A stretch of DNA of 64,000 bases from Anthracocystis setariae (Eukaryota > Basidiomycota > Ustilaginomycetes > Ustilaginales > Ustilaginaceae), in NCBI GenBank assembly GCA_928724745.1, contig CAKMXJ010000002.1:620001-684000 (forward strand). The letters are read 5' to 3'. The notes under the pieces were generated by a model. The model saw only the letters and a list, made by a program, of their open reading frames with translations, was not told the DNA's origin and made no database searches. How positions within the stretch are numbered: position 1 is the first letter of the stretch; each line of letters begins with the position of its first letter. This document shows, in pieces, positions 40,089 through 49,716 of this stretch. Position numbers and translations under genes: made by a program.

Positions 40089-41366
40089 ATGGACAAAGGC
40101 AAGGCCCGCCACTTAGACCCGGATCAAAGTGTGGTTCCTCCTCGCGATCGACTGGAGGATTCACCCCTCACTTACAACCAGCTAGTTTCCGGCATCGTAG
40201 ATTTCCTCGAGGTCGCGTTCCATACCATTCTCTGCCTCCGCTCAGTCTACCCCTACGACGTCTTCGCAAGACGGAAGAAATACGCTCACCCCTGCTACCA
40301 ATCTCGACATCCTGGCTTGAACGAGTACATCTCCCGCGTGATCAGCGCGCTTCGGAGCGAGATCGAGAAGAGCTCCGTCAGCAAGGTCATCTTGGTCATC
40401 CGTCCCAATGTGGTGGTAGATTCAACGGACAGTGGGTCCTCCGGTAGTGGGGGAGTCAGCGCCAGTGATGCATACGAGAGGTTCATTTTCAACCTTGAGT
40501 ACATGATCCCTTCCGCGCAGATAGATCCGAGGGACAGAGACTTGGCCATCTCAAGTAACGTCACAAGTAACGAGCTCGAACTGATATTCCGAGGCTTCAT
40601 GCAGAAGCTCATGGTTGTCGATGGAATGTTGTACAACATGCCTCCCGCTGCAGGTGGGAAAGATACCCATGGAGCCTCCAAAAATGGAGGAGATGGCAGC
40701 GATCCAACAGAGCTCACCTTTGCAGCGGTTCTCGAGATGGTAGACGAAGATACGAACCCTGCGGGAAAAGATCGGAATCAGTCGAACACAGGCGACTGGA
40801 TCCCAGCCGACTTGGAGAACCTCGGTCGAACCCATCGCACCCCACTCGGCGGCAACGATGACTCCGAACCTCGCCATCCAGCTCCAAAGATCCGACCCAT
40901 CAAAACGCTCGACTCGGGAGTGATCAACCTCATGCTCTATGTCGAGGAGGACATCTATGCCAAGTCCGGCTTGTCGCACCCAACCCGCACTTCGTCGGCT
41001 TCCAAGCCAACTTCAGTGCGCCCGACATCGGCACAAGCCACCCGAGTTGAAGACTCGCTCCTCGTCTCCAAAGCCGCCCAACTGGATGTCTACACAGGGA
41101 CCAATGCAAACGCGAGGGATCTCAAGAATCGTGCTCGACGTATCGACGCCGAGCGCGACCTTGATCAGCCCGCGCTCGCTCAAGCTGAGGCGCAACCGGA
41201 TATCGCCTATGCCAAGTCCAAGCGCAAAAGGGCTAGAATGGTGCTGGGCGAGACGAGGGCTGCCGAGAGTGCCAGTGAGTCCAGCGAGTCCGATCGGGAT
41301 TCGCATAGCGGTAGCAGTGGGAGTATGCGCGGAGAGTTTAGAGACAATCTCAGCGGGGGGTATTGA
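40089..41366 (+). CDS. rev7: REV7/MAD2B-like HORMA protein (DNA polymerase zeta subunit)
   Basis: A 425-residue protein from ATG 40089. Residues 25-100 give the REV7 HORMA core: YNQLVSGIVDFLEVAFHTILCLRSVYP, FARRKKYAHPCYQSRHPGLNEYI, then VSKVILVI. Further HORMA strands follow in YERFIFNLEYM and ELELIFRGFMQKL. The safety-belt part is interrupted by a low-complexity insert (about residues 190-275) before IKTLDSGVINLMLYVEEDIY. The last 120 residues are hydrophilic with a basic patch (KSKRKRARMV) and a Ser/Glu tail. Typical REV7 is about 210-250 residues, so this is nearly double. REV7 bridges Rev3 and Rev1 in translesion synthesis. It converges with RIT1, 66 bases apart. Confidence 0.85.
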   Translation: MDKGKARHLDPDQSVVPPRDRLEDSPLTYNQLVSGIVDFLEVAFHTILCLRSVYPYDVFARRKKYAHPCYQSRHPGLNEYISRVISALRSEIEKSSVSKVILVIRPNVVVDSTDSGSSGSGGVSASDAYERFIFNLEYMIPSAQIDPRDRDLAISSNVTSNELELIFRGFMQKLMVVDGMLYNMPPAAGGKDTHGASKNGGDGSDPTELTFAAVLEMVDEDTNPAGKDRNQSNTGDWIPADLENLGRTHRTPLGGNDDSEPRHPAPKIRPIKTLDSGVINLMLYVEEDIYAKSGLSHPTRTSSASKPTSVRPTSAQATRVEDSLLVSKAAQLDVYTGTNANARDLKNRARRIDAERDLDQPALAQAEAQPDIAYAKSKRKRARMVLGETRAAESASESSESDRDSHSGSSGSMRGEFRDNLSGGY

Positions 41367-41432
41367 TCCGAGAAAGCACTCTTTGTATGGGATGTGTGTT
41401 TCGATATGTCTTACTATACAGTACATGTGTGT

Positions 41433-43004
41433 CTATGCGGTGGGTCTGTGGCGCGGGGAGAGGAAGAGGTCGTTGACGCGCACGAGGAAGGCTCGACTGG
41501 GAGCACAGCGTGGGTTGGAGGTGACGAGCCATTGGAGTCGACGTTTGGTTGTGTCTTTGGCGATCGTTTCCAGATGGTGGGCGTGTTGGGTGGGTGAGGT
41601 GATGAGGTCGCGAGAGTCAGAAAAGGAGGATGACAGGATGGCAACAGCGAGGCTGCCCGAGAGCTCTTTACCATCTTGACAGCATACGAGAATTTTGGGC
41701 GACTTGTCGGAGGAGTGGGCGGGAGATATGAGGGTGGAGTGTGCGAGTCGAAGGGCAGCCGGGAAAGCAGACCGAATGGAGAGGAGGCCTTTCTTGTTCG
41801 GAGACAGGTGGATTGGGTATACTATAGCGAGAGAAGTGAAAGGAGAGAGGCTGAGGCGAGAGAGGCTGTCATGTACGTCTTCAGTCGAGGTTGGTGGAGG
41901 ATTGTTGGTGAAGTAGACGATAAGATTATAACGCTGTCTTTCGTCGTCTGAGAAGGTGTGATCTGCTGTACGACTGCCGATGAAAACGCCGGTGTTACCA
42001 ACTTCGCTATCGTCTTGTGAATTGCTGGCAGCAACGTCCTGCTCCGGTCCCGCAGTGTTGGCCAGAGGGGTGAACCAATGACCCCCTTTAGCAGCATTGG
42101 AAGCTTCGTCAGCTACGATCTTGTCGACAAGGGCTTCTAACCGACCTTTTTCGCAGCTCAACAGTTGTTCTTGATGTCGCCAGAACACATCCGGAGTCAA
42201 CCCTCTTGCCCAATTCTCATGATCATCCCCTGCACCCTGGACGTAAACAAACTGCGTGCTGTCGCTATCATTGTTAAAATCGATGGGAGCATCAATGCTT
42301 GCCGAGTCGGAAACGAATCTTGAGGCTGACACCAACACTATCGGCGTGAAGTCTGGCTTGAACTCGTTGGGCAGAGACTCGATCTTCATCTGCGGGGTTA
42401 CAAACACCGGTTTGAACGGCTTCTCCAACCTGGACACCTGCAGATCCGAGTCCAGCAGTTCTTTGACAAAGCCCTTTATTCTATCCTGGATCTGATCATG
42501 TTCCGTTTTCGGAATCATCCACGCTGGCGTCTCCAACTTGAACCCTTGCGCTCCTTGGCTCGGAACTCCATACCTCTCGCGGGAGGCAGCGTTCAACACT
42601 GCACACCAGATTGGAATCGTCTTGCTCAAGGCATCAGGCATGCTCTTTCCCCTCCTCGTAGAATCCACCACCACCGCACCACCCGCTTGCAGGATCGCGT
42701 CAACCAGATGGAGGTTGGATCGTTTCAAGCTAAAACTCCATTGATGCGTGTGTCCGTCCGTGGACTTGAAGTAGGACACGGCAGAGGTGATCGTCGGTGG
42801 AGTGTACCAGGCACCACAGCGAAGGTTGGCGGTGAGGAGAAGGGTGGGGTAGAGAGCATGAATTGCGTCAATGAAGGAGGAGTCGAGCAAGATCGAGTGA
42901 AGTTTGTTGTAGATGTGCCGCGATTCGCGTTTGATCTTGTCGCTGTGGGTCCAATCGGCTCGGGTGGCGGTCTTCAACGAAGAGGAGGCCTCATTGCTGA
43001 TCAT
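41433..43004 (-). CDS. rit1: Initiator tRNA phosphoribosyl transferase
   Basis: A 523-residue protein from ATG 43004-43002; the longer frame starts at TTG. Family motifs are plain: KIKRESRHIYNKLHSI, RCGAWYTPP, YFKSTDGHTHQWSFSLKRSN, and VVVDSTRRGKSMPDALSKTIPIWCAVLN in the N-terminal half, and a phosphatase-like segment (ILVCCQDGKELSGSLAVAIL) in the C-terminal half. Rit1 adds a phosphoribosyl group to A64 of initiator tRNA-Met, marking it so that it is not used in elongation. Length fits yeast Rit1 (about 513). Confidence 0.92.
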   Translation of the reverse strand: MISNEASSSLKTATRADWTHSDKIKRESRHIYNKLHSILLDSSFIDAIHALYPTLLLTANLRCGAWYTPPTITSAVSYFKSTDGHTHQWSFSLKRSNLHLVDAILQAGGAVVVDSTRRGKSMPDALSKTIPIWCAVLNAASRERYGVPSQGAQGFKLETPAWMIPKTEHDQIQDRIKGFVKELLDSDLQVSRLEKPFKPVFVTPQMKIESLPNEFKPDFTPIVLVSASRFVSDSASIDAPIDFNNDSDSTQFVYVQGAGDDHENWARGLTPDVFWRHQEQLLSCEKGRLEALVDKIVADEASNAAKGGHWFTPLANTAGPEQDVAASNSQDDSEVGNTGVFIGSRTADHTFSDDERQRYNLIVYFTNNPPPTSTEDVHDSLSRLSLSPFTSLAIVYPIHLSPNKKGLLSIRSAFPAALRLAHSTLISPAHSSDKSPKILVCCQDGKELSGSLAVAILSSSFSDSRDLITSPTQHAHHLETIAKDTTKRRLQWLVTSNPRCAPSRAFLVRVNDLFLSPRHRPTA

Positions 43005-43559
43005 ATCGACATAGTTTTGAGGACATCCGTTGGCGTGTGGTGGAAACACCGACAAGATGAGATCGTTGGTCGGTCAAGGACTTGCTCAAAAGGACGTGGA
43101 ATAGGAAAGGGAAAAAAAAAGTGGTTTGGACCCTGAATTGCGTGTGATGCTGTGGTGCATTTCATACATACAGAAAGTGACCCGCTTGTCATCCTCATGC
43201 TCATGGTCCTACGTCTCACCACTCTCTGCCCTCTCACAACCTTTTTGACCTGTCCTTGCTGTCGTCCGAGGCATTGCTCTATCAGGCAGCAATCATTCAG
43301 ACAGCGAATACGACGATCCTCTGAAACAAAGGGAAAAAGAGTCGGTCACCTAACTGAAAGATACCGAGATCATCGGGCATAGCCTCAACATACGACAAAC
43401 CTGTTCGTTCTCTCGTTTGAATGGAACAAGACATATAGAACCTTGCTGGATACGCGGAAAAGCTCACTGGCAGCACCACGAGTCGATACGGATGACTGGC
43501 ACTGGGGACAATTGAGGCGTATAGTTTATTGCAACCACGATCGGGGTCATTCGACACAT
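43005..43559. promoter_or_regulatory. RIT1 upstream region and 3' region of the cytochrome b5 gene
   Basis: About 555 bases between two minus-strand genes. An A9 run lies near 43111-43120 just upstream of RIT1. No open frame of interest and no RNA gene is recognised. Confidence 0.4.
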
Positions 43560-44093
43560 TTAGAGCTTGGCGGACTCCTTGAAGGAGCCGATCTCAAGAT
43601 CCTTGCCGTGTTTGGCAAGGACGTGCTCGCCATGGTAGGTCTCGAAAGCCTCGGTGGCATCCTTGCCGCAGTTCTTAAGAAGGATCTTCTTTCCACCCGG
43701 GTGCTACATACACCCACAAAAAGTAACGACAAAGTACAGTCGAGCAAAAGCACAGAAGTAAGTCAATCAGCTGCGCGAAAAAAAAAACCCCCCCAAGGGG
43801 CAAGATCCGGTTCAACTTACGTCTTCAAGGAAGGAAGTGACATCGTACACCTTGCCACTAACGACGACCCAGGCCGAGTCCTCTATCGCATCCAAGTTGA
43901 ATGACCACGTCAGCCATGTCAATATTTAGAGAGTCAGATTAGAAAGAAAGTAGCGTTGAAGAAGAGGTCAGAACAACGCTGTCAGATGCAAACCGTGAAG
44001 CGTGGTAGGACAGGTCACGCTGCTAAAGGAGAAAGGAAGCAACCTACCGGACTTGTGCTGCTTGAGCTCGCTAAGATCGATTTGTTTGGCCAT
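43560..44093 (-). CDS. Small soluble cytochrome b5-like heme protein, three exons
   Basis: Exons 44093-44048, 43882-43821 and 43703-43560 give an 83-residue protein. Introns are 165 nt (GTAGGT ... GATAG) and 117 nt (GTAAGT ... TGTAG); all junctions keep the frame. The product is a bare heme-binding domain: [24 protein letters not shown] then GKDATEAFETYHGEHV. His37 (HPGG) and His60 (ETYH) are the expected axial ligands. The second His follows a Phe-Glu by three residues, as in flavocytochrome b2, rather than the GHS spacing of microsomal cytochrome b5. There is no membrane anchor and no fused domain. Probably a small electron carrier; partner unknown. The second intron holds an A10C7 tract. 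Confidence 0.87.
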
Positions 44094-44734
44094 TGTGCTT
44101 GGATTTGCTTCGGGGTCGAGGGTTGAAGTGAAGTATGAGTACGCTTGCGAACGCGAATCCGAACACGAATCTGCGGAAAAGATGCGGTGGTATGATGGAG
44201 GAGAGGTGAATCTACCAAATGCCTGTCGAGGTTCAGGTTGACGTTCGAGTGTGGGGAGGGACCGGAAGTGCGCGGTTGCACTGATAGCCGGAATTATTAT
44301 ATTATAAATTAGCGTGAATCGACTGCCTCGTTGAATCTGCCGAAATCGGTGCAGCAGAGAGCGTGCGGATCGTGCCGTCTTGGCGAGCGCAGTGCCAAAA
44401 AAATTGGATTTCCAAACACCACACTTGCCATTGGTCGATACCTTTGGTTGCCGTCCATCGCGATTTCGAGCCTTGAAATTGCGACAAGGCCTATTCCGGC
44501 CGACAATACCATGGTGAAGTCTTAAAGGGTCATGGTACATTTCAAGCTGATCCTAGCCGGCCTCATAATCTGCACACAGCTACTCAGAGCGGCCCATGCA
44601 GCATCGCAGACGATGGCATCCGAGAAACGAGCAAGCTGGTATCATTAGCGGTGTGGTCAACCTCATTGAGCGACATCTACAAGCCAACACAAGTAGGGTC
44701 CGGCTCTATATTTCCATGGCAAGGATGGCCGCAA
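44094..44734. promoter_or_regulatory. Cytochrome b5 gene upstream region and hydrolase 3' region
   Basis: About 640 bases. An AT-rich TTATTATATTATAAATTAG lies at about 44294-44312, roughly 200 bases upstream of the cytochrome b5 start, and could hold a TATA element. No conserved gene. Confidence 0.4.
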
Positions 44735-45829
44735 TCAAACAGGTGTGACAATGCCCCATCTCCAGATCCATTCACCAGCCTCCTCAACCATCTCGTCTGT
44801 CACTTCATGTCCTACTCCGGGTCGCTTGGTGATCTTGAGCCCTGGCATCTCACCGCGCGGGCCTGTAGCTTCCCCTACCACCAGACTTTTGAGGAAATCT
44901 TCATTCCAGTCCCAAAAGACGAGCTTGTCGTTTGCACCACTAAGCACGCAGATCTTCTTGCCCCAGAACGGATTCTGTTTTGCATCGAAGGTGTGATATG
45001 CTGTGCGGGCCGGGTCGATCTTGTCAACGAGTGCTTTGAGACTTGCCGGAACGTAGGGTGGGGCATTGGCGACAAACGAGGTTTGCGTACGGGATGCAAG
45101 CAGACGAGAGTAGTCAGGCATACCGATAAAGGGCACTCCGATCTTGATTCGCGGTTCGTTGGCCAGCACATGCCAGGTGGAGTGTCCGCCCAGAGACTTG
45201 CCGGTGATAACCCATTCGTCGATCTTTCGATCATCGTGAGGGAAGAGATATGCGGGAAGAAAGTCAAGGACGAAGGAGACATCGCGTGCGTCTCCCACAA
45301 TCATTGCGTACAGATCCATCGCGTGTCTTGTGTTGCCCCCCTTCCATGCCTTTTGACCTTCGGGATTTGTGGTGCGGTGTCCATGGTTACGAGCATCGAA
45401 GGTGACGATCAGATGATCTCGTTGGATACTGGATGTGGCAACGATACCCTCGTTCTGCTGCGCATGGTATCTTGACTTATCACGTGAGATACGATCGTAG
45501 AGTTGACGAGCGATCTTTTCTTCCTTGTCTGCTGTGCCGCCTCGCCCATGCAGGTGGATCACGACGCAGACGGGAGGTGGAGCAGGTGCACTGGCGCGAG
45601 ATGGAGCAGGGCTCAGCTCAGACATGCCAAACACATTGCATGGCAGGCCGGCAAGATCGACCAGACACTTTGAAATGTCGTTGCCATACTTGAACGGTCC
45701 CGAAGTCACTGGCTCGTCCTCGCCTTTGTCGGTCCCATCGGCAGGACGAGGCTGCGGCTGAGCTGTTGCCCCAAGCCCTTGTTGCCCACGAGCTGACTTG
45801 CTCTTCTTCTTTCCCAGACCGAGCACCAT
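44735..45829 (-). CDS. Alpha/beta hydrolase
   Basis: A 364-residue protein from ATG 45829-45827 (A at -3); the longer frame begins with TTG. After a Lys/Ser/Pro-rich N-terminus (GKKKSKSARG) comes the alpha/beta-hydrolase core: VVIHLHGRGGTADK (oxyanion region), FDARNHGHR, the nucleophile elbow ITGKSLGGHSTWH (Ser in GxSxGG), CVLSGANDKLVFW (candidate acid Asp) and RPGVGHEVTDEM (catalytic His). This is a complete triad. No signal peptide. It may be an esterase or peptidase-like enzyme; substrate unknown. It is divergent from the membrane-protein gene at 46520. Confidence 0.87.
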   Translation of the reverse strand: MVLGLGKKKSKSARGQQGLGATAQPQPRPADGTDKGEDEPVTSGPFKYGNDISKCLVDLAGLPCNVFGMSELSPAPSRASAPAPPPVCVVIHLHGRGGTADKEEKIARQLYDRISRDKSRYHAQQNEGIVATSSIQRDHLIVTFDARNHGHRTTNPEGQKAWKGGNTRHAMDLYAMIVGDARDVSFVLDFLPAYLFPHDDRKIDEWVITGKSLGGHSTWHVLANEPRIKIGVPFIGMPDYSRLLASRTQTSFVANAPPYVPASLKALVDKIDPARTAYHTFDAKQNPFWGKKICVLSGANDKLVFWDWNEDFLKSLVVGEATGPRGEMPGLKITKRPGVGHEVTDEMVEEAGEWIWRWGIVTPV

Positions 45830-46519
45830 GTTGAGGCTTGTGGTATGTCGCTTGGAATGGAGGGAGGCAGCAAAGGGGCATTGCCCTCGGAATAGCACCA
45901 AGTACCATACAGCGGTCCGAGTGGAGGAGGCTCGAGGCGGAACCTGTGTTTGCCAAGCAAAAGCAGAGTTGCAAGCAAAGCCGCTTTCTACCTCCGCCCA
46001 ACCCAACCCAACCGAAGATTTGTTAGAGCAGCTTAAACCACACTAAAATTCAATGCCCTTGAAAGGAATGTGAATGCCCGCGGAGAGAAATTTCTCTTCA
46101 TCTGCGGCTTCCAACGAAACAAAGCTCGCCTTTGACGCACGTTCCAGTTTGAGAGCTTCCCGATCCGACAGAATTCACATTTTTTTATTATATTGCTGCA
46201 GGCCACGCATCACGGACCTCAAGGGCATAACTGGAAATCAGTGCGACTGCAGCTCCACTTTTTTTACGCCAAAACTTCTCGAGACAACGACCATATCCTC
46301 GCACCGTCTCTTCTTCTCCCCATCATCATCCCCCCCGTGCATACATCAGAGAACTTGCTTATAACCATCAGCAACGTCTCTCTTTTGACGTCCCTCTTCC
46401 CCTACCCCTTCCTCCATCAAGTGGATTGGGAATCTTCTCCTCGGAATCGGATCTCGTGTCCTCAATACGTCGAACCACATCGCGGATACCCGTAAGACAG
46501 CCACTTCCACATCACCACC
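45830..46519. promoter_or_regulatory. Divergent intergenic region (hydrolase / membrane protein)
   Basis: About 690 bases. A TTTTTTATTATATTG stretch at about 46182-46196 and a pyrimidine-rich run (46300-46430) precede the plus-strand gene, fitting its promoter and leader. No other gene is visible. Confidence 0.4.
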
Positions 46520-47710
46520 ATGGCCAAAGGTTCCTTTTTGCCCATCCTTGCGCTTGCGCTCTCCGGCGTCCTCGCCGGCGCAGCGTCCGAGTATATCGCT
46601 TTCCTGCTCTCCTCGGATACATCCATCCGCACCCACGCAGCTTCCTGTAACGTTCCATCGCGTCAGATGCTCAAGACCGACATCACCCACGGTGCTCTCC
46701 CTCACTTGGATAACCTCCTCTGCACCACTATGCACGTATTCCGTCGTAACACCGAAAAACGTCTCAACATCGGCCTCTTCTCCATCATGATTGCCTTTAC
46801 CCTCCCGTTGTCCTACCGTCTTTCCTTCCAAGCGGTATCGCCTAACCGCAAATCCGTCTTCAATGCCGGCTTCTTCCTAGTCCTGCTCAACATCATTGGA
46901 GCTGCCCTCGGAGTCGGTCCCTGGTCTTCCATCTTTGTCGGCCTTATCTACATTCCTGCTGCGTACCGCTCAATGAAGGTCTCCAAGGCTTCTGTTCTGC
47001 CCGTCCCCACACCTGCCAGCAACATTTACATGGCCAACTTGGTGCACGCTGGCTTTGGTGCGACTGTAGCCATCACTGTCTTTGCCAACGTGAAAGGCGC
47101 GCTTTGGAACCATGCCGCTCTTCTCGTCAACTTCGCCGCTCTTGCTTATGTGCCAATCGCTTGGACCAGCTTCCGCACACCCAAAGTCAACGACGAATCC
47201 ACCTCCCGCAGCATCATCCGTCGCTTCGATGCCGAAGGTGTCAGCTACGCTTTTGAGCGTACCTGGTCGTACTACCGCAAGATGGCGGCCATTTCCGCAG
47301 TCATCTATTGGTATGGTCTCAACCGCGTCTTCCGCGGATTCTGGCTTCAAGGCGAGAAGTTCGATGCGGTTTCGATGTTCTGGATCGGCGAGATCGTTGG
47401 TGTCTCGAGTGCAATCGTGCTGTTGGTGCTTGCGGAGAAGCTGACCTTCCGAAACAAGTCGACAGTGCACCCAGTGAGCGGCGGGGCAAGGAGTACGTTG
47501 GATGTGGAATGCGACAAGGCGATTGCTAAGGCTCCTGCGGGTAGTCCGTGGCTGGAGAAGACAACGGTGGGCTTCTTGATTGCGACTCTGGTGGCAGGGC
47601 CTGGATTTGCTGCGAGTATGTGGTGGTGCAGTGGCGAAGAGGAGTTGGGTTGGAAGGCGAGGAAGAGTTGGAGAGAGACTGTGGCTGTGGATGGTAAGAA
47701 GGGCAAGTGA
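46520..47710 (+). CDS. Hypothetical multi-pass membrane protein
   Basis: A 396-residue protein from ATG 46520 with a strong start context (CACCATGG). I do not recognise the family. Hydrophobic segments lie at about residues 5-30, 84-105, 113-130, 135-152, 172-192, 196-215, 245-265, 280-300 and 350-372, so eight or nine membrane spans are likely; the first may act as a signal anchor. Conserved-looking loops include NRVFRGFWLQGEKFD. The tail is short and basic (AVDGKKGK). Codon use is like its neighbours. Confidence 0.78.
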   Translation: MAKGSFLPILALALSGVLAGAASEYIAFLLSSDTSIRTHAASCNVPSRQMLKTDITHGALPHLDNLLCTTMHVFRRNTEKRLNIGLFSIMIAFTLPLSYRLSFQAVSPNRKSVFNAGFFLVLLNIIGAALGVGPWSSIFVGLIYIPAAYRSMKVSKASVLPVPTPASNIYMANLVHAGFGATVAITVFANVKGALWNHAALLVNFAALAYVPIAWTSFRTPKVNDESTSRSIIRRFDAEGVSYAFERTWSYYRKMAAISAVIYWYGLNRVFRGFWLQGEKFDAVSMFWIGEIVGVSSAIVLLVLAEKLTFRNKSTVHPVSGGARSTLDVECDKAIAKAPAGSPWLEKTTVGFLIATLVAGPGFAASMWWCSGEEELGWKARKSWRETVAVDGKKGK

Positions 47711-48262
47711 TAGGCTTTCTTTATGGTTGCTTTGTGCTCCTATCGACCCTTGATGCCATCTTGATTGAGAACGATCTCTGTTCTTCGATGCATGCTTATC
47801 GGTCTGCTACCAGCTGGTAGAGTTTTTTTATCCACTCTATCTCAGCCTGCCTTTCTTCGGCAGTCCTTGTACATCTCTTGACTTATCTTTGCTCTTGTTT
47901 GCGTTCTCAATCCATAATCATCCTAGACTTTTTCAAGTGTGTGATCTTGTTCTTTGCCTGTCGATGTGATTGTAGTGAACGTGCGAGTATGCGAGAGAGG
48001 TGTGCGGGAAGAAACCAAGTGGAGTAGGAAAAAGGAGTCGTTTGACAGGTGGCACTCCGCTTGGACCCTTTCTTCCAAGCACAAACCGTTTGCTACTCTC
48101 ACATTATCTCCCTTCCCATCTTGTGACACACGACTGCTTCGAGATGCCACCCTAGTTACGAAGTAGTCTCGCAGCCAACACCGATGCGCTTGTCAGTGTC
48201 AACCTGAAAGCCTTGCTTGCTGTCGCTTGGCATCCAAGCAAATCTCGATTCGCCTTCCCGTC
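47711..48262. other. Gap between two plus-strand genes
   Basis: About 550 bases holding the 3' region of the membrane-protein gene and the promoter of the next. T-rich near 47824-47832. No gene recognised. Confidence 0.4.
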
Positions 48263-49660
48263 ATGCCGGGGCCAACATCGACGTCTCGCCCGTCAGCATT
48301 CCTAAACCCAGCCGGGTCCAACGCTGAGCATTGGCAGAAGCTCGAAGCCGGGCGTCCACTGCCGCTTCGGTTCAGCCTTCACCTGTCGAATCGACCCAAT
48401 GCATCGCTGTGTCCCTGCCTCTCTGTTTCCTTACCGTCTTCTTCCTCTTCTTGCTTCACGGTGACCCGGATTCTAGACCCGGAGCACCGAACGCCATACA
48501 TCTCGCTGACTTCCCTTTTTCTGGCCTCAGGGCTTACATTGATTCAAGGGTTGATCCGATTCGGGTTGCCACCCAACTCATACTCCCTTTCCCTCGCCGG
48601 GCTGGAACCTTGGGATGACTTCTGGGTCTCTCTCCCACTCGCCCGCTCCATCGCTGCGCGTCTCGATCTCCTATCACCCCTCTCCGCACTACTCGACGAC
48701 AAGACAAGTCCAGCATGGAGCCTAGACGAATTGGATCAAGGCCTCTCGCACAACTGGCGTATTCCACAACAGTATGTAGACGCCGCCAGCTACTCCACGG
48801 ACGTCATCACCGATCCGGATCTCGAATGGGGCAACATCCAGCTCCTACCGAGAGGACAGCAGATCCATACGCTGCTTTCGAAAGAGATGCGGGCAAGAAT
48901 CGTAAAGGCGGAACGTGAGAGAAGGAGGAACGACGATGTGGTGATTGGGGTCAAGCTCGTCAGGTGGACCGCGGCGGTTTGGGAGATTTACTCTGACCTC
49001 AACGCGATCATGCAGATGGAACTGGAGGAGGAGAGGAGCGGTAGAGTGCGGGAGATGGTGGAGGACCTGCAGGGAGTGGCAATCCAGCCCACCGAGGTTG
49101 ATGTCCTCGAATGGATGCAGCTCGTCACCGCTCGCCAAACTGGGGAGACCTTGGATCAGGTCGACGAGAGCCTTCTGACACCATACTCAAAGGCGGAATT
49201 GGTGCAGATGAGGAACGAGAACACTCACGATTCAGTCGGCCAGATCGGGGAGGATGAAAGGGCACACGAGAGATTACATGCGTTCTTGGTGGTGAAACTG
49301 CGTCTATTGCATCGCATGAATCTGCTTTCCAGCCGTCTTCTCTCTTCGGCTGAAAGAGCTAAACAGCCAGAGCCGAAGAAGGATGTCCTCGAGACCGATG
49401 TCATGTCGCAGGAGAGGGACGAGCAACTTGGCTTGCTGACTTCAAAGGTGGACATCCTCACATCCAAAGTCGACCTCCTTCTGCACGAACAAACTCGCCC
49501 CTCCCGCAGCGCCACAAACCTGCCTAACCCCACAGCCCAGGCTGGAACGCACAACCTCATCCCCACCCTCTGCAACCGACCCACCGCGATCATCTTGTCC
49601 TCCATCATCCTTCTTCAAATCGCATTCTGTATCGCTGCCTATACACAAGCAATTTCGTAA
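48263..49660 (+). CDS. Hypothetical C-tail-anchored protein
   Basis: A 465-residue protein from ATG 48263; the longer frame begins with TTG (48227). Not recognised. An N-terminal globular part (1-230) has no clear motif. Residues 220-410 are charged and helical (MRARIVKAERERRRNDD, MQMELEEERSGRVREMVEDL), including a paired stretch LTSKVDILTSKVDLLLHEQ. A single hydrophobic segment near the end (AIILSSIILLQIAFCIAAY) is followed by only six residues, which fits a tail-anchored protein of the ER or mitochondrial outer membrane. A resemblance in layout to RMD1/Sif3-type proteins was considered, but no motif supports it. Confidence 0.75.
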   Translation: MPGPTSTSRPSAFLNPAGSNAEHWQKLEAGRPLPLRFSLHLSNRPNASLCPCLSVSLPSSSSSCFTVTRILDPEHRTPYISLTSLFLASGLTLIQGLIRFGLPPNSYSLSLAGLEPWDDFWVSLPLARSIAARLDLLSPLSALLDDKTSPAWSLDELDQGLSHNWRIPQQYVDAASYSTDVITDPDLEWGNIQLLPRGQQIHTLLSKEMRARIVKAERERRRNDDVVIGVKLVRWTAAVWEIYSDLNAIMQMELEEERSGRVREMVEDLQGVAIQPTEVDVLEWMQLVTARQTGETLDQVDESLLTPYSKAELVQMRNENTHDSVGQIGEDERAHERLHAFLVVKLRLLHRMNLLSSRLLSSAERAKQPEPKKDVLETDVMSQERDEQLGLLTSKVDILTSKVDLLLHEQTRPSRSATNLPNPTAQAGTHNLIPTLCNRPTAIILSSIILLQIAFCIAAYTQAIS

Positions 49661-49716
49661 TCACCAAATGGACATTCATCTAGGCTAATTTACAAGATCG
49701 ACGCCAAGGGATAGGA

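Noticed and set aside
43968..44540. 190-residue minus-strand frame covering the cytochrome b5 start
   Set aside because: It only shares the first exon in frame with the cytochrome b5 gene and reads through the intron; upstream part has no recognisable domain.
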